Assembly (NCBI RefSeq): GCF_018129405.1
Contig: NZ_JAFCLP010000015.1
Span: 62,001-126,000 of the forward strand
Source of the DNA: Bradyrhizobium iriomotense
GTDB lineage: Bacteria > Pseudomonadota > Alphaproteobacteria > Rhizobiales > Xanthobacteraceae
Length of the DNA stretch: 64,000 nucleotides
Direction of reading: 5' to 3'
This document shows, one piece after another, positions 19,125-27,111 of the stretch. A program made the position numbers and the translations under genes. The notes below the pieces were generated by a model. It was not told where the DNA came from, did not search any database, and saw only the letters and a program-made list of their open reading frames with translations. Position 1 is the first letter of the stretch; every line of letters begins with the position of its first letter.

Positions 19125-20864
19125 ATGTCTACCCTTCACAAGGTCGCCGCCGTCCAGTTCGAGCCGACCATGTTCGAGCAGGCGCGCAACATCGCGCGCC
19201 TGCTCGAGCTCTGCGAGCGGGCGGCGTTGGCGGGCGCAAAGCTCATCGTCACGCCGGAGATGGGAACGACGGGCTATTGCTGGTTCGACCGGGCCGAGGT
19301 CGCACCGTTCGTCGAGACCATCCCGGGACCGACAACAAATCGTTTCGCAGCGCTGGCGCGCAAACATGGCTGCTACATCGTGGTCGGCATGCCCGAGGTC
19401 GACGAGGACAACATCTATTTCAATGCGGCCGTCCTGATCGGGCCTGACGGCATCGTCGGCCGTCACCGCAAGACGCATCCCTATATCTCCGAGCCGAAAT
19501 GGGCGGCGGCGGGCGATCTGCATAACCAGGTGTTCGAGACGCCGATCGGGCGCATCGCGCTGCTGATTTGCATGGATATTCACTTCGTGGAGACGGCGCG
19601 GCTGATGGCGCTCGGCGGCGCCGACGTCATCTGCCACATCTCGAACTGGTTGGCGGAGCGCACGCCGGCGCCTTACTGGATCAGCCGCGCCTTTGAGAAC
19701 GGCTGCTACGTCATCGAAAGCAACCGATGGGGAATCGAACGCACCGTACAGTTCAGCGGCGGCAGCTGCGTGATCGCGCCGGACGGGCAGGTGATCGCCG
19801 TGCTTGACAAGGGCGACGGCGTGCTGCTCTCGGAGATCGATCTCGATGCCGCGCGGGCGCGCCGCGTGCTCGGCGAAGCCGTTTTCGCGCAGCGCCGGCC
19901 CGAGCTCTATCCGGAGCTCTTGACCGACACATTCAGCTGGAACCCGTGCGATTTCTTCGGTCTCTATGGTCATGAGCCGTGGCCGGCCGGAAAGACATCG
20001 CAGGTCAGTGTCGCGCAATTTTCACCTCGCGATGACATCGACCAGAATCTCACGGAGATCGCGGCATTCGCGCGCAAGGCCAGCGCGGAAGGCGCGGATC
20101 TCGTCGTGTTCCCGGAGCTCGCGGTGACCGGTCTCGGCAATCCCGCAAGAACGGCGCAGCCAATACCTGGCCCGGCGACCGATTGCCTTGCGGAACTCGC
20201 CGAGGAGCTGGGTCTCTATCTCGTCTGCGGCCTTGCGGAGCGCGCCGGCGACACGCTCTACAACAGCGCCTGCCTTGTCGCGCCGGATGGGGACATCTCG
20301 GTCTATCGCAAGACGCATCTCACCGCTGACGAGCGAAGCTGGGCGACGGCCGGAGAAGGCTGGACCGTCGTCGACACCTCGGTCGGCCGCATCGGGCTGT
20401 TGATCGGTCACGACGCCTCGTTTCCGGAGGCGGGCCGGGTGCTCGCGCTACGCGGTTGCGATCTCATCGCCTGTCCTGCCGCGATCAAGGGACGCTTCAG
20501 TTCGTCGCATGCCGGCACGGAGGTCGAACAGCCGAAGCCGATCCCGACCGGCCCGGATCCGCATCACTGGCATCATCTCCGCGTTCGCGCGGGCGAAAAC
20601 AATCTGTTCGTCGCCTTCGCCAATGTCGTCGATCCCAAGCGTGGCTATCCCGGGCTGAGCGGCGTATTCGGGCCTGACACGTTCGCGTTTCCGCGACGGG
20701 AGGCGATCGCGGCCGGAGGCACAGGGCTTGCAACCGCTTTGGTCGACACCACCAATCTCGACAGCGTCTATCCGACCAATGTGGTGCGCCGAAAGGATCT
20801 GGTGTCGATGCGCATGCCGCACAGCTATCGCGGATTGGTCAAAGTGGCTGCGAAGAACTACTGA
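19125..20864 (+). CDS. Tandem carbon-nitrogen hydrolase (nitrilase superfamily) with an inactive second domain
   Basis: A 579-residue protein made of two nitrilase-superfamily domains. Domain 1 (about 1-275) has the full triad: E45 (TPEMG), K116 (RKTHP) and C149 (ICMD). Domain 2 (about 292-570) keeps E331 (FPELAV) and K396 (RKTHL), but the cysteine position is glycine (G428 in IGHD), so it should be catalytically dead. Single-domain relatives are 260-340 residues. It starts 11 bp after the formamidase gene and probably hydrolyses another amide or omega-amide delivered by the importer. The dead domain may act in dimerisation or regulation; that part is inference. Confidence 0.9.
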   Translation: MSTLHKVAAVQFEPTMFEQARNIARLLELCERAALAGAKLIVTPEMGTTGYCWFDRAEVAPFVETIPGPTTNRFAALARKHGCYIVVGMPEVDEDNIYFNAAVLIGPDGIVGRHRKTHPYISEPKWAAAGDLHNQVFETPIGRIALLICMDIHFVETARLMALGGADVICHISNWLAERTPAPYWISRAFENGCYVIESNRWGIERTVQFSGGSCVIAPDGQVIAVLDKGDGVLLSEIDLDAARARRVLGEAVFAQRRPELYPELLTDTFSWNPCDFFGLYGHEPWPAGKTSQVSVAQFSPRDDIDQNLTEIAAFARKASAEGADLVVFPELAVTGLGNPARTAQPIPGPATDCLAELAEELGLYLVCGLAERAGDTLYNSACLVAPDGDISVYRKTHLTADERSWATAGEGWTVVDTSVGRIGLLIGHDASFPEAGRVLALRGCDLIACPAAIKGRFSSSHAGTEVEQPKPIPTGPDPHHWHHLRVRAGENNLFVAFANVVDPKRGYPGLSGVFGPDTFAFPRREAIAAGGTGLATALVDTTNLDSVYPTNVVRRKDLVSMRMPHSYRGLVKVAAKNY

Positions 20865-20885
20865 ACCAAGAAAAGGAAGCCGACC

Positions 20886-21647
20886 ATGGATTTGGGACTT
20901 AAGGGCGCCAAGGTTCTCGTCACCGGAAGCACCAAGGGAATCGGCCGCGCGATCGCCGAGACATTTGCCGCCGAGGGCGCCGATGTCGGTGTGTGCTCGC
21001 GCAATCTGGCCGAGGTCGAAAGCACGGTCGCTGCGCTCAAGGCCAAGGGCGTTGCAGCCTATGGCGGTGCGGTGGACGTCGCGGACGCAGCCGTCCTGAA
21101 CGCCTGGGTTGGCGATATGGCGGCAAAGCTTGGCGGCGTCGATGTCGTCGTCGCCAATGTCAGCGCGCTCGCGATCGGACAGGATGACGAAAGCTGGCAG
21201 AAGGAGTTCTCGACCGACATGATGGGCACGGTGCGGCTGGTGAATGCAGCCATGCCGTATCTGGAGAAGAGCAAGGCCGGCGCGATCGTCACCATCTCCA
21301 GCGTCTCCGGTCGCGAGGTCGACTTCGCCGCCGGTCCCTACGGCACCTTCAAGGCAGCGATCGTCCATTACACGCAAGGGCTCGCTAATCAGCTCGCGGG
21401 AAAGGGCATCCGCGCCAATTCGGTCTCGCCGGGCAATACCTATTTCGAGGGGGGCGTCTGGAACATGATTAAGGACAACAACCCCGAGCTCTACAAGACC
21501 GCGCTGGCGCTCAATCCGACGGGACGGATGGGCACGCCGCAGGAGATGGCCAACGCGGTGGTATTTCTCGCGAGCCGCGCGGCGAGCTTCATCACCGGGA
21601 CGAACCTCGTCGTCGACGGTGCCTTGACGCGCGGCGTGCAGTTCTAG
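20886..21647 (+). CDS. SDR family NAD(P)-dependent oxidoreductase
   Basis: A 253-residue classical short-chain dehydrogenase: cofactor motif TGSTKGIGRAIA near the N-terminus, the NAG-like segment VVANVSALAIG (usual NNAG replaced by ANVS), catalytic Ser in ISSVSG, and a YGTFKAAIVHY segment where the usual YxxxK is YGTFK. It ends with FITGTNLVVDGALTRGV. It is the last gene of the amide operon (21 bp after the nitrilase). A substrate cannot be assigned; it may process the acid or aldehyde left after amide hydrolysis. Confidence 0.88.
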   Translation: MDLGLKGAKVLVTGSTKGIGRAIAETFAAEGADVGVCSRNLAEVESTVAALKAKGVAAYGGAVDVADAAVLNAWVGDMAAKLGGVDVVVANVSALAIGQDDESWQKEFSTDMMGTVRLVNAAMPYLEKSKAGAIVTISSVSGREVDFAAGPYGTFKAAIVHYTQGLANQLAGKGIRANSVSPGNTYFEGGVWNMIKDNNPELYKTALALNPTGRMGTPQEMANAVVFLASRAASFITGTNLVVDGALTRGVQF

Positions 21648-22084
21648 CCTGGCGAGGGCGCAATCAGGGCATGCGGGATTAGGACGCAGTGGACGCCCTT
21701 GTTGCCGTCGACCATCTGCGTAACCTGAGGTCGGCACGCAATCGTGCGGAGCGCATATGCATGCTGCGTGCTGAGGCCGCTCCTCTCGCGAATAATCCGA
21801 AGATGTGATTTTCGCTTCCAATTCATGCACTCGTCTAGGGCCATGTATGCGCGCATTAGCGTGGCTCCGCTGATCCAACTGAGAGCTCTTGGAGCGCGAT
21901 TGGCAGCGCTTGCGCTGCCAATCGTACAATCTCGAACGCCCATAGGATTGCCTGCGAACTCATACCCCTGACTGGGCACCGAGGTCCGTGTCCCGAATTT
22001 CGTCGGCGCCTTGGCGATGCAGGTCAGGTTGCTTGAACTTGTCGCGGCAGCCGGCCGGTCACTTGGCAAATTCGATGGATAGTT
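21648..22084. other. Intergenic region without a recognisable gene
   Basis: These 437 bp separate the amide operon from the hydrogenase region. A leftward open frame (21644-22120, 158 codons) crosses it, but it shows no family motif and no convincing ribosome site. Composition is less GC-rich than the flanking genes. The only structured element seen is the perfect palindrome at 21898-21923. Confidence 0.5.
21898..21923. repeat. Perfect 12-bp inverted repeat
   Basis: GATTGGCAGCGC and GCGCTGCCAATC separated by TT form an uninterrupted hairpin. No T-run follows, and it is about 250 bp from the nearest gene end, so a role as a terminator is weak. It may be an insertion footprint or a short dispersed palindrome. 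Confidence 0.7.
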
Positions 22085-22097
22085 TGTTGCCAGCAAA
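22085..22097. promoter_or_regulatory. TTG-N7-CAA dyad upstream of hupN (candidate HoxA activator site)
   Basis: TTGTTGCCAGCAA is centred about 116 bp upstream of the -24 GG of the hupN sigma-54-type promoter. A near-identical dyad (10 of 13 bases) sits 119 bp upstream of the hupS promoter at 29700-29712. Sigma-54 activators of the NtrC family bind at this distance. HupR of Rhodobacter, related to HoxA, binds a TTG-N5-CAA dyad, so the spacer differs. Confidence 0.45.
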
Positions 22098-22205
22098 GGC
22101 GATACACGCTGCTTCGGCATCTTGATGAGTTTGGCGCAAAATTCTGTCGTAGCGACAACAATTTGGCGGCCATCGATGCGGTGTCCGTGCGAACTAGATC
22201 AAGAG

Positions 22206-22221
22206 TGGCCTGTCTCTTGCT
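22206..22221 (+). promoter_or_regulatory. Sigma-54-type (-24/-12) promoter of hupN
   Basis: TGGCCTGTCTCTTGCT keeps the invariant GG and GC with correct spacing (consensus TGGCACGNNNNTTGCW). It matches the hupS promoter at 16 of 18 bases when two flanking bases are included. Predicted transcription start is about 22232, 38 nt before the hupN ATG. Confidence 0.7.
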
Positions 22222-22225
22222 GTGG

Positions 22226-22253
22226 GTATGATGGTTTGTGATAGACGTCATAC
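22226..22253. promoter_or_regulatory. NikR-type nickel operator upstream of hupN
   Basis: GTATGA and TCATAC are separated by exactly 16 bp, the form of the Escherichia coli NikR operator; the dyad extends one more base pair on each side (22225-22254). It overlaps the predicted transcription start of the sigma-54-type promoter and lies 16 bp before the ATG of a nickel permease gene, so nickel-loaded NikR would block initiation. No nikR gene is in the window. Confidence 0.8.
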
Positions 22254-22269
22254 CGTAAGGCTCGGGTAG

Positions 22270-23364
22270 ATGGAGCAATTGACGAGGTTGTCTTTGCGCG
22301 CGGTTGAGCCGGGCACGCTCCTGCTGTTCGGCGGGCTCGTCGCGGCCAATGTCGCGGCCTGGGCATGGGCCTTCGCCGTGTTCGCAGACCGGCCCGCTGT
22401 CATGGCGACCGCGCTGCTCGCCTGGGTGTTCGGCCTGCGCCACGCCGTGGACGCCGACCATATCGCGGCCATCGACAACGTCGTGCGCAAGCTGATGCAT
22501 GCCGGCGGCGCGCCGCGGACCGCGGGCCTCTATTTTGCGCTCGGCCATTCCACCGTGGTCGTGATCGCGACGGTGCTGCTCGCCGTGAGCGCGGTGAGTC
22601 TTGGCGGCGACAGCCTGCTCAAGAGCATCGGCAGGCTGATCGGCACGTCGGTCTCCGCGATCTTCCTGCTGCTGATCGCGGTGCTCAACCTCATCATCTT
22701 CGTCAGCCTGTGGCGCACCATGCGCGCGCTGCGCGACAGCGGCGTCCACGACGCCGAGAAGATCGACACGCTGCTGGCCGGCCGTGGCTTCCTCGCGCAT
22801 CTGCTCGCGCCGATGTTCCGCATGGTGGCGAAGTCCTGGCATATGTATCCGCTGGGCTTCCTGTTCGGGCTCGGTTTTGACACCGCGACCGAGATCGGCC
22901 TGCTCGGCATCTCCGCCACCGAAGCCGCGCGCGGCCTGTCGCTGTCGCATGTGCTGGTATTTCCAGCGCTGTTCGCCGCCGGCATGGCCCTGGTCGACAC
23001 CGCGGATTCCGCGCTCATGGTCAGCGCCTATCGCTGGGCCCTTGTCGATCCCATGCGAAAGCTCTGGTACAACCTCACGATCACCGGCGCCTCCATCGCG
23101 GTCGCGCTGTTCATCGGCGGTGTCGAGGCGCTTGGCCTGATCGGCGAGCGGTTCGGGCTGCCCGGCGGGCTCTGGACGCTGGTCGATCATCTCAACGACT
23201 CCCTTGCCAGTTTCGGCTTTGCGGTGATCGCGCTGTTCGCGGTCGCCTGGCTTGTATCCTTCCTGCTGTATCGCGCTGCGTCCAGGGGCGAGGGCTGGTC
23301 GTGCGCCTTCGTCCGCGCCGAGCCCGAAATGTTGGAGTGCGCGGATGCGGTCGAGGTGGCCTAG
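22270..23364 (+). CDS. hupN: High-affinity nickel transporter, NiCoT family
   Basis: A 364-residue inner-membrane protein with about eight hydrophobic segments and the NiCoT signature RHAVDADHI at residues 57-65. Other family motifs are LGHSTVVV and LGFDTATEIGLL. Homologues HoxN and HupN import Ni2+ for hydrogenase. It stands at the head of the hydrogenase region, behind a sigma-54-type promoter and a NikR-type operator, and its 3' end overlaps the next gene by 20 bp. Cobalt transport is possible for the family, but the operator and context favour nickel. Confidence 0.95.
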   Translation: MEQLTRLSLRAVEPGTLLLFGGLVAANVAAWAWAFAVFADRPAVMATALLAWVFGLRHAVDADHIAAIDNVVRKLMHAGGAPRTAGLYFALGHSTVVVIATVLLAVSAVSLGGDSLLKSIGRLIGTSVSAIFLLLIAVLNLIIFVSLWRTMRALRDSGVHDAEKIDTLLAGRGFLAHLLAPMFRMVAKSWHMYPLGFLFGLGFDTATEIGLLGISATEAARGLSLSHVLVFPALFAAGMALVDTADSALMVSAYRWALVDPMRKLWYNLTITGASIAVALFIGGVEALGLIGERFGLPGGLWTLVDHLNDSLASFGFAVIALFAVAWLVSFLLYRAASRGEGWSCAFVRAEPEMLECADAVEVA

Positions 23365-25669
23365 GGCTGCCGCACTCGGCCGGCAGTGTGGCAGGGTTTC
23401 GGCGCTAAGCGCCTGCGTCCTCTTGATCGATGGCGCGCGCAGCTTTGCGCATGACGGCGATCACACCAACTTGCCGCCGGTCCAAGTGACTCCTGACGAC
23501 ACCCCGCGGCAGAAGCAACACTCATCGACGCGCCGCCCCAAACGAAACGCCGCGCCCACGAGCCGCATCGTGGTCCATCCGGTCGTGACATCAGTCGCAT
23601 CGGACGGCCGCGGCACGGCCTCCGGCCCGGCCGTCGCGCCGAGCATGGCGAGCCAGTTGACGGTGTCGGGTGAGGCGTTGAACGCGCGACCGGTGGCGCG
23701 CCCCGGCGAGGTGCTCGAAGCCGTGCCGGGGCTGATCGTGACCCAGCACTCCGGCGAGGGCAAAGCCAACCAGTATTTTCTGCGCGGCTACAATCTCGAC
23801 CACGGCACCGACCTCGCCATCTATGTCGATGACGTCCCGGTCAACATGCGGACCCACGCGCATGGCCAAGGCTATGCCGATCTCAACTGGCTGATCCCGG
23901 AAACCATCGGTGCGATGGATGTTCGCAAGGGGCCGTATTTCGCCGACGAGGGCGATTTCGCATCCGTCGGCAGCGTCCATATCGGCCTGATCGACCGCAC
24001 CGAAAAGGGCCTTGCGCAGGTGACGGCCGGCGGCTTCGGTTATCGCCGGCTGCTCGGCATGGACTCCGCCAAGGCCGGCGACGGCTCGCTGCTAGTTGCC
24101 GGCGAAGTCGGCACCTACAATGGTCCTTGGGACAATCCGGACAATGTCCGCAAGCTGAACGGGCTCATGCGCTACAGCCAGGGCACCGCGACTGACGGCG
24201 TGTCCGTCACCGGCATGGCCTATGTCAACAGATGGAATTCGACCGACCAGGTGCCGCAGCGCGCGCTTGCGGCCGGCCTGCTCGGCCGGTTCGGCTCGGA
24301 GGATCCCACCGACGGCGGCAACACCAATCGCTTCGCGCTGTCGGCGCGCGTCGCGCAGAGCGACGATGCGGGGTCGTGGAAGGCCAATGCCTATGTCGTG
24401 AAGAGCCAGCTCGATCTCTTCAACAACTTCACTTATTTCCTTAGCGATCCCGTGCTCGGCGACCAGTTCCACCAGCACGACGACCGCGTGATGGCCGGTG
24501 CCAACGTGGCGCGCACGCTGAGCGGCTCGTTTGCGGGTCTGCCGATGCAGACCACCTTCGGCCTGCAGTCGCGCTACGACGCGATCGACCTGGCGCTCAC
24601 CGGCACCTTCCAGCGCAACTTCCTTGCCAATGTCCGCAGCGACAGGGTCGGCGAGGGCAGTGTCGGCGTCTATGCCGAGAACACGGTGCGCTGGACCGAC
24701 TGGTTCAGGACCACGCTCGGCTGGCGCGGCGATTATTACGCCGCCAACGTCACCTCGCTGTTCAACTCCAATAATTCCGGCCGCGCCGATGCCGTGCTCG
24801 GCAGCCCGAAATTCAGGATGGCGCTCGGCCCCTTCAACCGGACTGAATTCTTCTTCGGTGCCGGCTACGGCCTGCACTCGAACGACGCCCGCGGTGCCAC
24901 GACGACGGAAGATCCGGGCGATCCCGCGACAAGAGTCTCCCCGTCGCCACTGCTGGTGCGCACAAGGGGCGCAGAGATTGGCGTCCGCAGCAGGTTCATT
25001 CCCGGTCTCGACAGCTCGTTCAGCGTCTTCATCCTCGACCAGGATTCCGAGATCCTGTTCTTGGGCGACGCCGGCGACACCGAGGCGAGGCGCGCCAGCC
25101 GCCGCTATGGTTTCGAATGGACCAACCATTACCGCCCGCGATCCTGGATCGACATCGACGCCGATCTGGCGATGACCCATGCACGCTTTCGCGGCTATGA
25201 CGGCGACCAGGCTGCGGTCTATGCCTCGCTGGCCGGCTATCCGGAGGCGCAAGCAGGCAATGCGCCCGGCCGTTACATTCCGAACGCGCCGCCCATGGTG
25301 GCATCGGCCGGCATCACACTCGGCGAGAAGACGGGCTGGTTCGGGACGTTGCGCTGGCGCTATCTCGCCGCCAGCCCGCTGACGGAGGACAACGCGTTCC
25401 GCTCGTCTGCCACCAGCATCTTCAACGGACGCCTCGGCTACCGTGCCGACAATGGCTGGCGTATCCAGCTCGACGTGCTCAATCTGTTCGATACGAGAGC
25501 CAACCAGATCACTTATGTCTATGGCTCCTTGCTGAAGACCGATACGCTCTACACTCTCTGTACGTCAGGCGCAGCGCCCATGGCCGTGTGCCGGAGCGGC
25601 GTGATGGACTATTTGCTGCATCCGGTCGAGCCGCTGACGTTTCGCGTCACTGTGGCCGGGACGTTCTAG
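23345..25669 (+). CDS. TonB-dependent outer-membrane receptor, predicted nickel (complex) receptor
   Basis: A 774-residue TonB-dependent receptor. The ATG at 23345 gives a signal peptide (RWPRAAALG..., VSALSACVLLIDGARSFA). It is followed by His/Asp residues (HDGDH), a TonB-box-like LPPVQVTP, a plug domain with RGYNLDHGTDLAIYVDD and a barrel ending in an aromatic (VTVAGTF). The start lies inside the last 20 bp of hupN, so translation is coupled and both genes share the nickel-responsive promoter. That makes it the likely outer-membrane entry for nickel or a nickel chelate. Family membership is clear; the substrate is inferred from context. Confidence 0.9.
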   Translation: MRSRWPRAAALGRQCGRVSALSACVLLIDGARSFAHDGDHTNLPPVQVTPDDTPRQKQHSSTRRPKRNAAPTSRIVVHPVVTSVASDGRGTASGPAVAPSMASQLTVSGEALNARPVARPGEVLEAVPGLIVTQHSGEGKANQYFLRGYNLDHGTDLAIYVDDVPVNMRTHAHGQGYADLNWLIPETIGAMDVRKGPYFADEGDFASVGSVHIGLIDRTEKGLAQVTAGGFGYRRLLGMDSAKAGDGSLLVAGEVGTYNGPWDNPDNVRKLNGLMRYSQGTATDGVSVTGMAYVNRWNSTDQVPQRALAAGLLGRFGSEDPTDGGNTNRFALSARVAQSDDAGSWKANAYVVKSQLDLFNNFTYFLSDPVLGDQFHQHDDRVMAGANVARTLSGSFAGLPMQTTFGLQSRYDAIDLALTGTFQRNFLANVRSDRVGEGSVGVYAENTVRWTDWFRTTLGWRGDYYAANVTSLFNSNNSGRADAVLGSPKFRMALGPFNRTEFFFGAGYGLHSNDARGATTTEDPGDPATRVSPSPLLVRTRGAEIGVRSRFIPGLDSSFSVFILDQDSEILFLGDAGDTEARRASRRYGFEWTNHYRPRSWIDIDADLAMTHARFRGYDGDQAAVYASLAGYPEAQAGNAPGRYIPNAPPMVASAGITLGEKTGWFGTLRWRYLAASPLTEDNAFRSSATSIFNGRLGYRADNGWRIQLDVLNLFDTRANQITYVYGSLLKTDTLYTLCTSGAAPMAVCRSGVMDYLLHPVEPLTFRVTVAGTF

Positions 25670-25708
25670 AAGAGGCACGCCGTGCAACCAGGAGCCGAGG
25701 ACTTGTCG

Positions 25709-27028
25709 ATGAACAACGGTCCGGATCTCGCCGACTTTACGCTGCATCCGCAGCGCGACGCGGTGCTGAGCGAGGTGCACGCCCGCCCGTTCACGCGGCT
25801 GACCGCCCCGCTCGGCGTGCTGCGCTTTGCATTTCTCAGCCAGGGCGATGTCGCCGCCGGCGATCGGCAAAGCTTCGCGGCGTTTTGTGCGGCGCAAGGG
25901 CTACCCACACCGGAGGTCTCGGCCAAGCACCATCAGGTGACCATCGGCGCAATCATGCTGCGCTGGGAGCAGCATTCCGAATTCACGACGTTCACTTGGA
26001 TCTGGAGCCGCGCGAGCTCCGCGCAGCCGTTCGGTGCCATGGACAAGGAGCTTGCCGCCTTGATCCGCGCGCTGCCGCAGGCCGGACAATTGCTGGTCGC
26101 GCTCAAGCTGGAGGTCGAGCAGACGTCGGCCGCGGTCGAGCGCGCCGAGCAGCTGTTCGAGAGGGGCAGCCTTGCCATGGCCACTGTGCGCAGTGGTCCT
26201 GCCGTCGTCGCCTCCGACTTCCGCGCGGACGAGCAGGGTTTTGTGCGTATCCTGGTCTGCAACGACGGCCTGTCGCCGGGCCGTCTGGGCGCGCTGGTGC
26301 AGCGCGTGCTGGAGATCGAGACTTATCGAACGCTGGCTCTGCTCGGCCTGCCGGCCGCGCTCGAGCTGGCGCCGTCGGTCGATCATATCGGGCGCCGGCT
26401 GGTCGATGTGCTCGAGGAGATGCAGGGCTCGGCGGATCTCAAGCTCAACAACCACCTCTTGACCGAACTGACGGCGCTTGCCGCCACGCTCGAGCGCGGC
26501 GCGGCCGGTAGCCTGTTCCGGTTCGGAGCCAGCCGGGCCTATTACGACATCGTGCAGGCGCGCCTTGCGGTGATCGAGGGCGGCGAGATCGCGGGCTATC
26601 CGACCTGGTCGTCGTTTCTTGCCCGCCGGATGGCGCCGGCGATGCGGACCTGTGCTGCGCTGGGGGATCGCCAGGCCGATTTGTCGATCAAGCTCGCGCG
26701 CGCCGCCGATCTCCTGCGCACCCGTGTCGACGTCGAGCTCGAGGAGCAGAACCGCGACCTCTTGCGTTCGATGAACGAGCGCACCAAGCTGCAACTGCGC
26801 CTGCAAAGCACCGTCGAGGGCCTGTCGGTGGCGGCGATCGGCTATTACGTCGTCAGCCTGTTCGGCTATCTTGCCAAGGGCGCGCATGACGGCGGCCTGC
26901 ATGTCGAGCCGTCGCTGGCGACCGCCTTGTTCGTGCCGGTGGCGGTCGGCTTGGTCTGGATCGTCACGCACCGGATCCGCCAGCGGCATCTGAAGCACGA
27001 CGGGGGCACGTCGGGCGGACATGATTGA
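25709..27028 (+). CDS. DUF3422 family membrane-anchored protein
   Basis: A 439-residue protein whose N-terminus (FTLHPQRDAVLSEVHARPF) matches the DUF3422 family. The middle is helical, and the C-terminus holds two hydrophobic segments (LSVAAIGYYVVSLFGYLAKG and ATALFVPVAVGLVWIVTH) followed by a basic, His-containing tail (HRIRQRHLKHDGG). Start chosen at ATG 25709 with GAGG about 10 nt upstream; a GTG at 25682 is possible. The function of the family is unknown. Here it is the third gene after hupN and the TonB-dependent receptor, so a part in nickel handling is possible but unproven. Confidence 0.85.
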   Translation: MNNGPDLADFTLHPQRDAVLSEVHARPFTRLTAPLGVLRFAFLSQGDVAAGDRQSFAAFCAAQGLPTPEVSAKHHQVTIGAIMLRWEQHSEFTTFTWIWSRASSAQPFGAMDKELAALIRALPQAGQLLVALKLEVEQTSAAVERAEQLFERGSLAMATVRSGPAVVASDFRADEQGFVRILVCNDGLSPGRLGALVQRVLEIETYRTLALLGLPAALELAPSVDHIGRRLVDVLEEMQGSADLKLNNHLLTELTALAATLERGAAGSLFRFGASRAYYDIVQARLAVIEGGEIAGYPTWSSFLARRMAPAMRTCAALGDRQADLSIKLARAADLLRTRVDVELEEQNRDLLRSMNERTKLQLRLQSTVEGLSVAAIGYYVVSLFGYLAKGAHDGGLHVEPSLATALFVPVAVGLVWIVTHRIRQRHLKHDGGTSGGHD

Positions 27029-27111
27029 GTTCCCTCAAGCCGGGGCCTTGCTGTTGTGCTAGGAGCGGCCGATGCTCGGGGGCTTTGGGATTGGGGCCTT
27101 CAGGAGGAGCC

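Noticed and set aside
21644-22120. Leftward open frame of 158 codons in the gap before hupN
   Set aside because: No recognisable motif, no clear ribosome site, and it overlaps the SDR stop and a palindrome. Left as an unassigned possibility in the intergenic entry.
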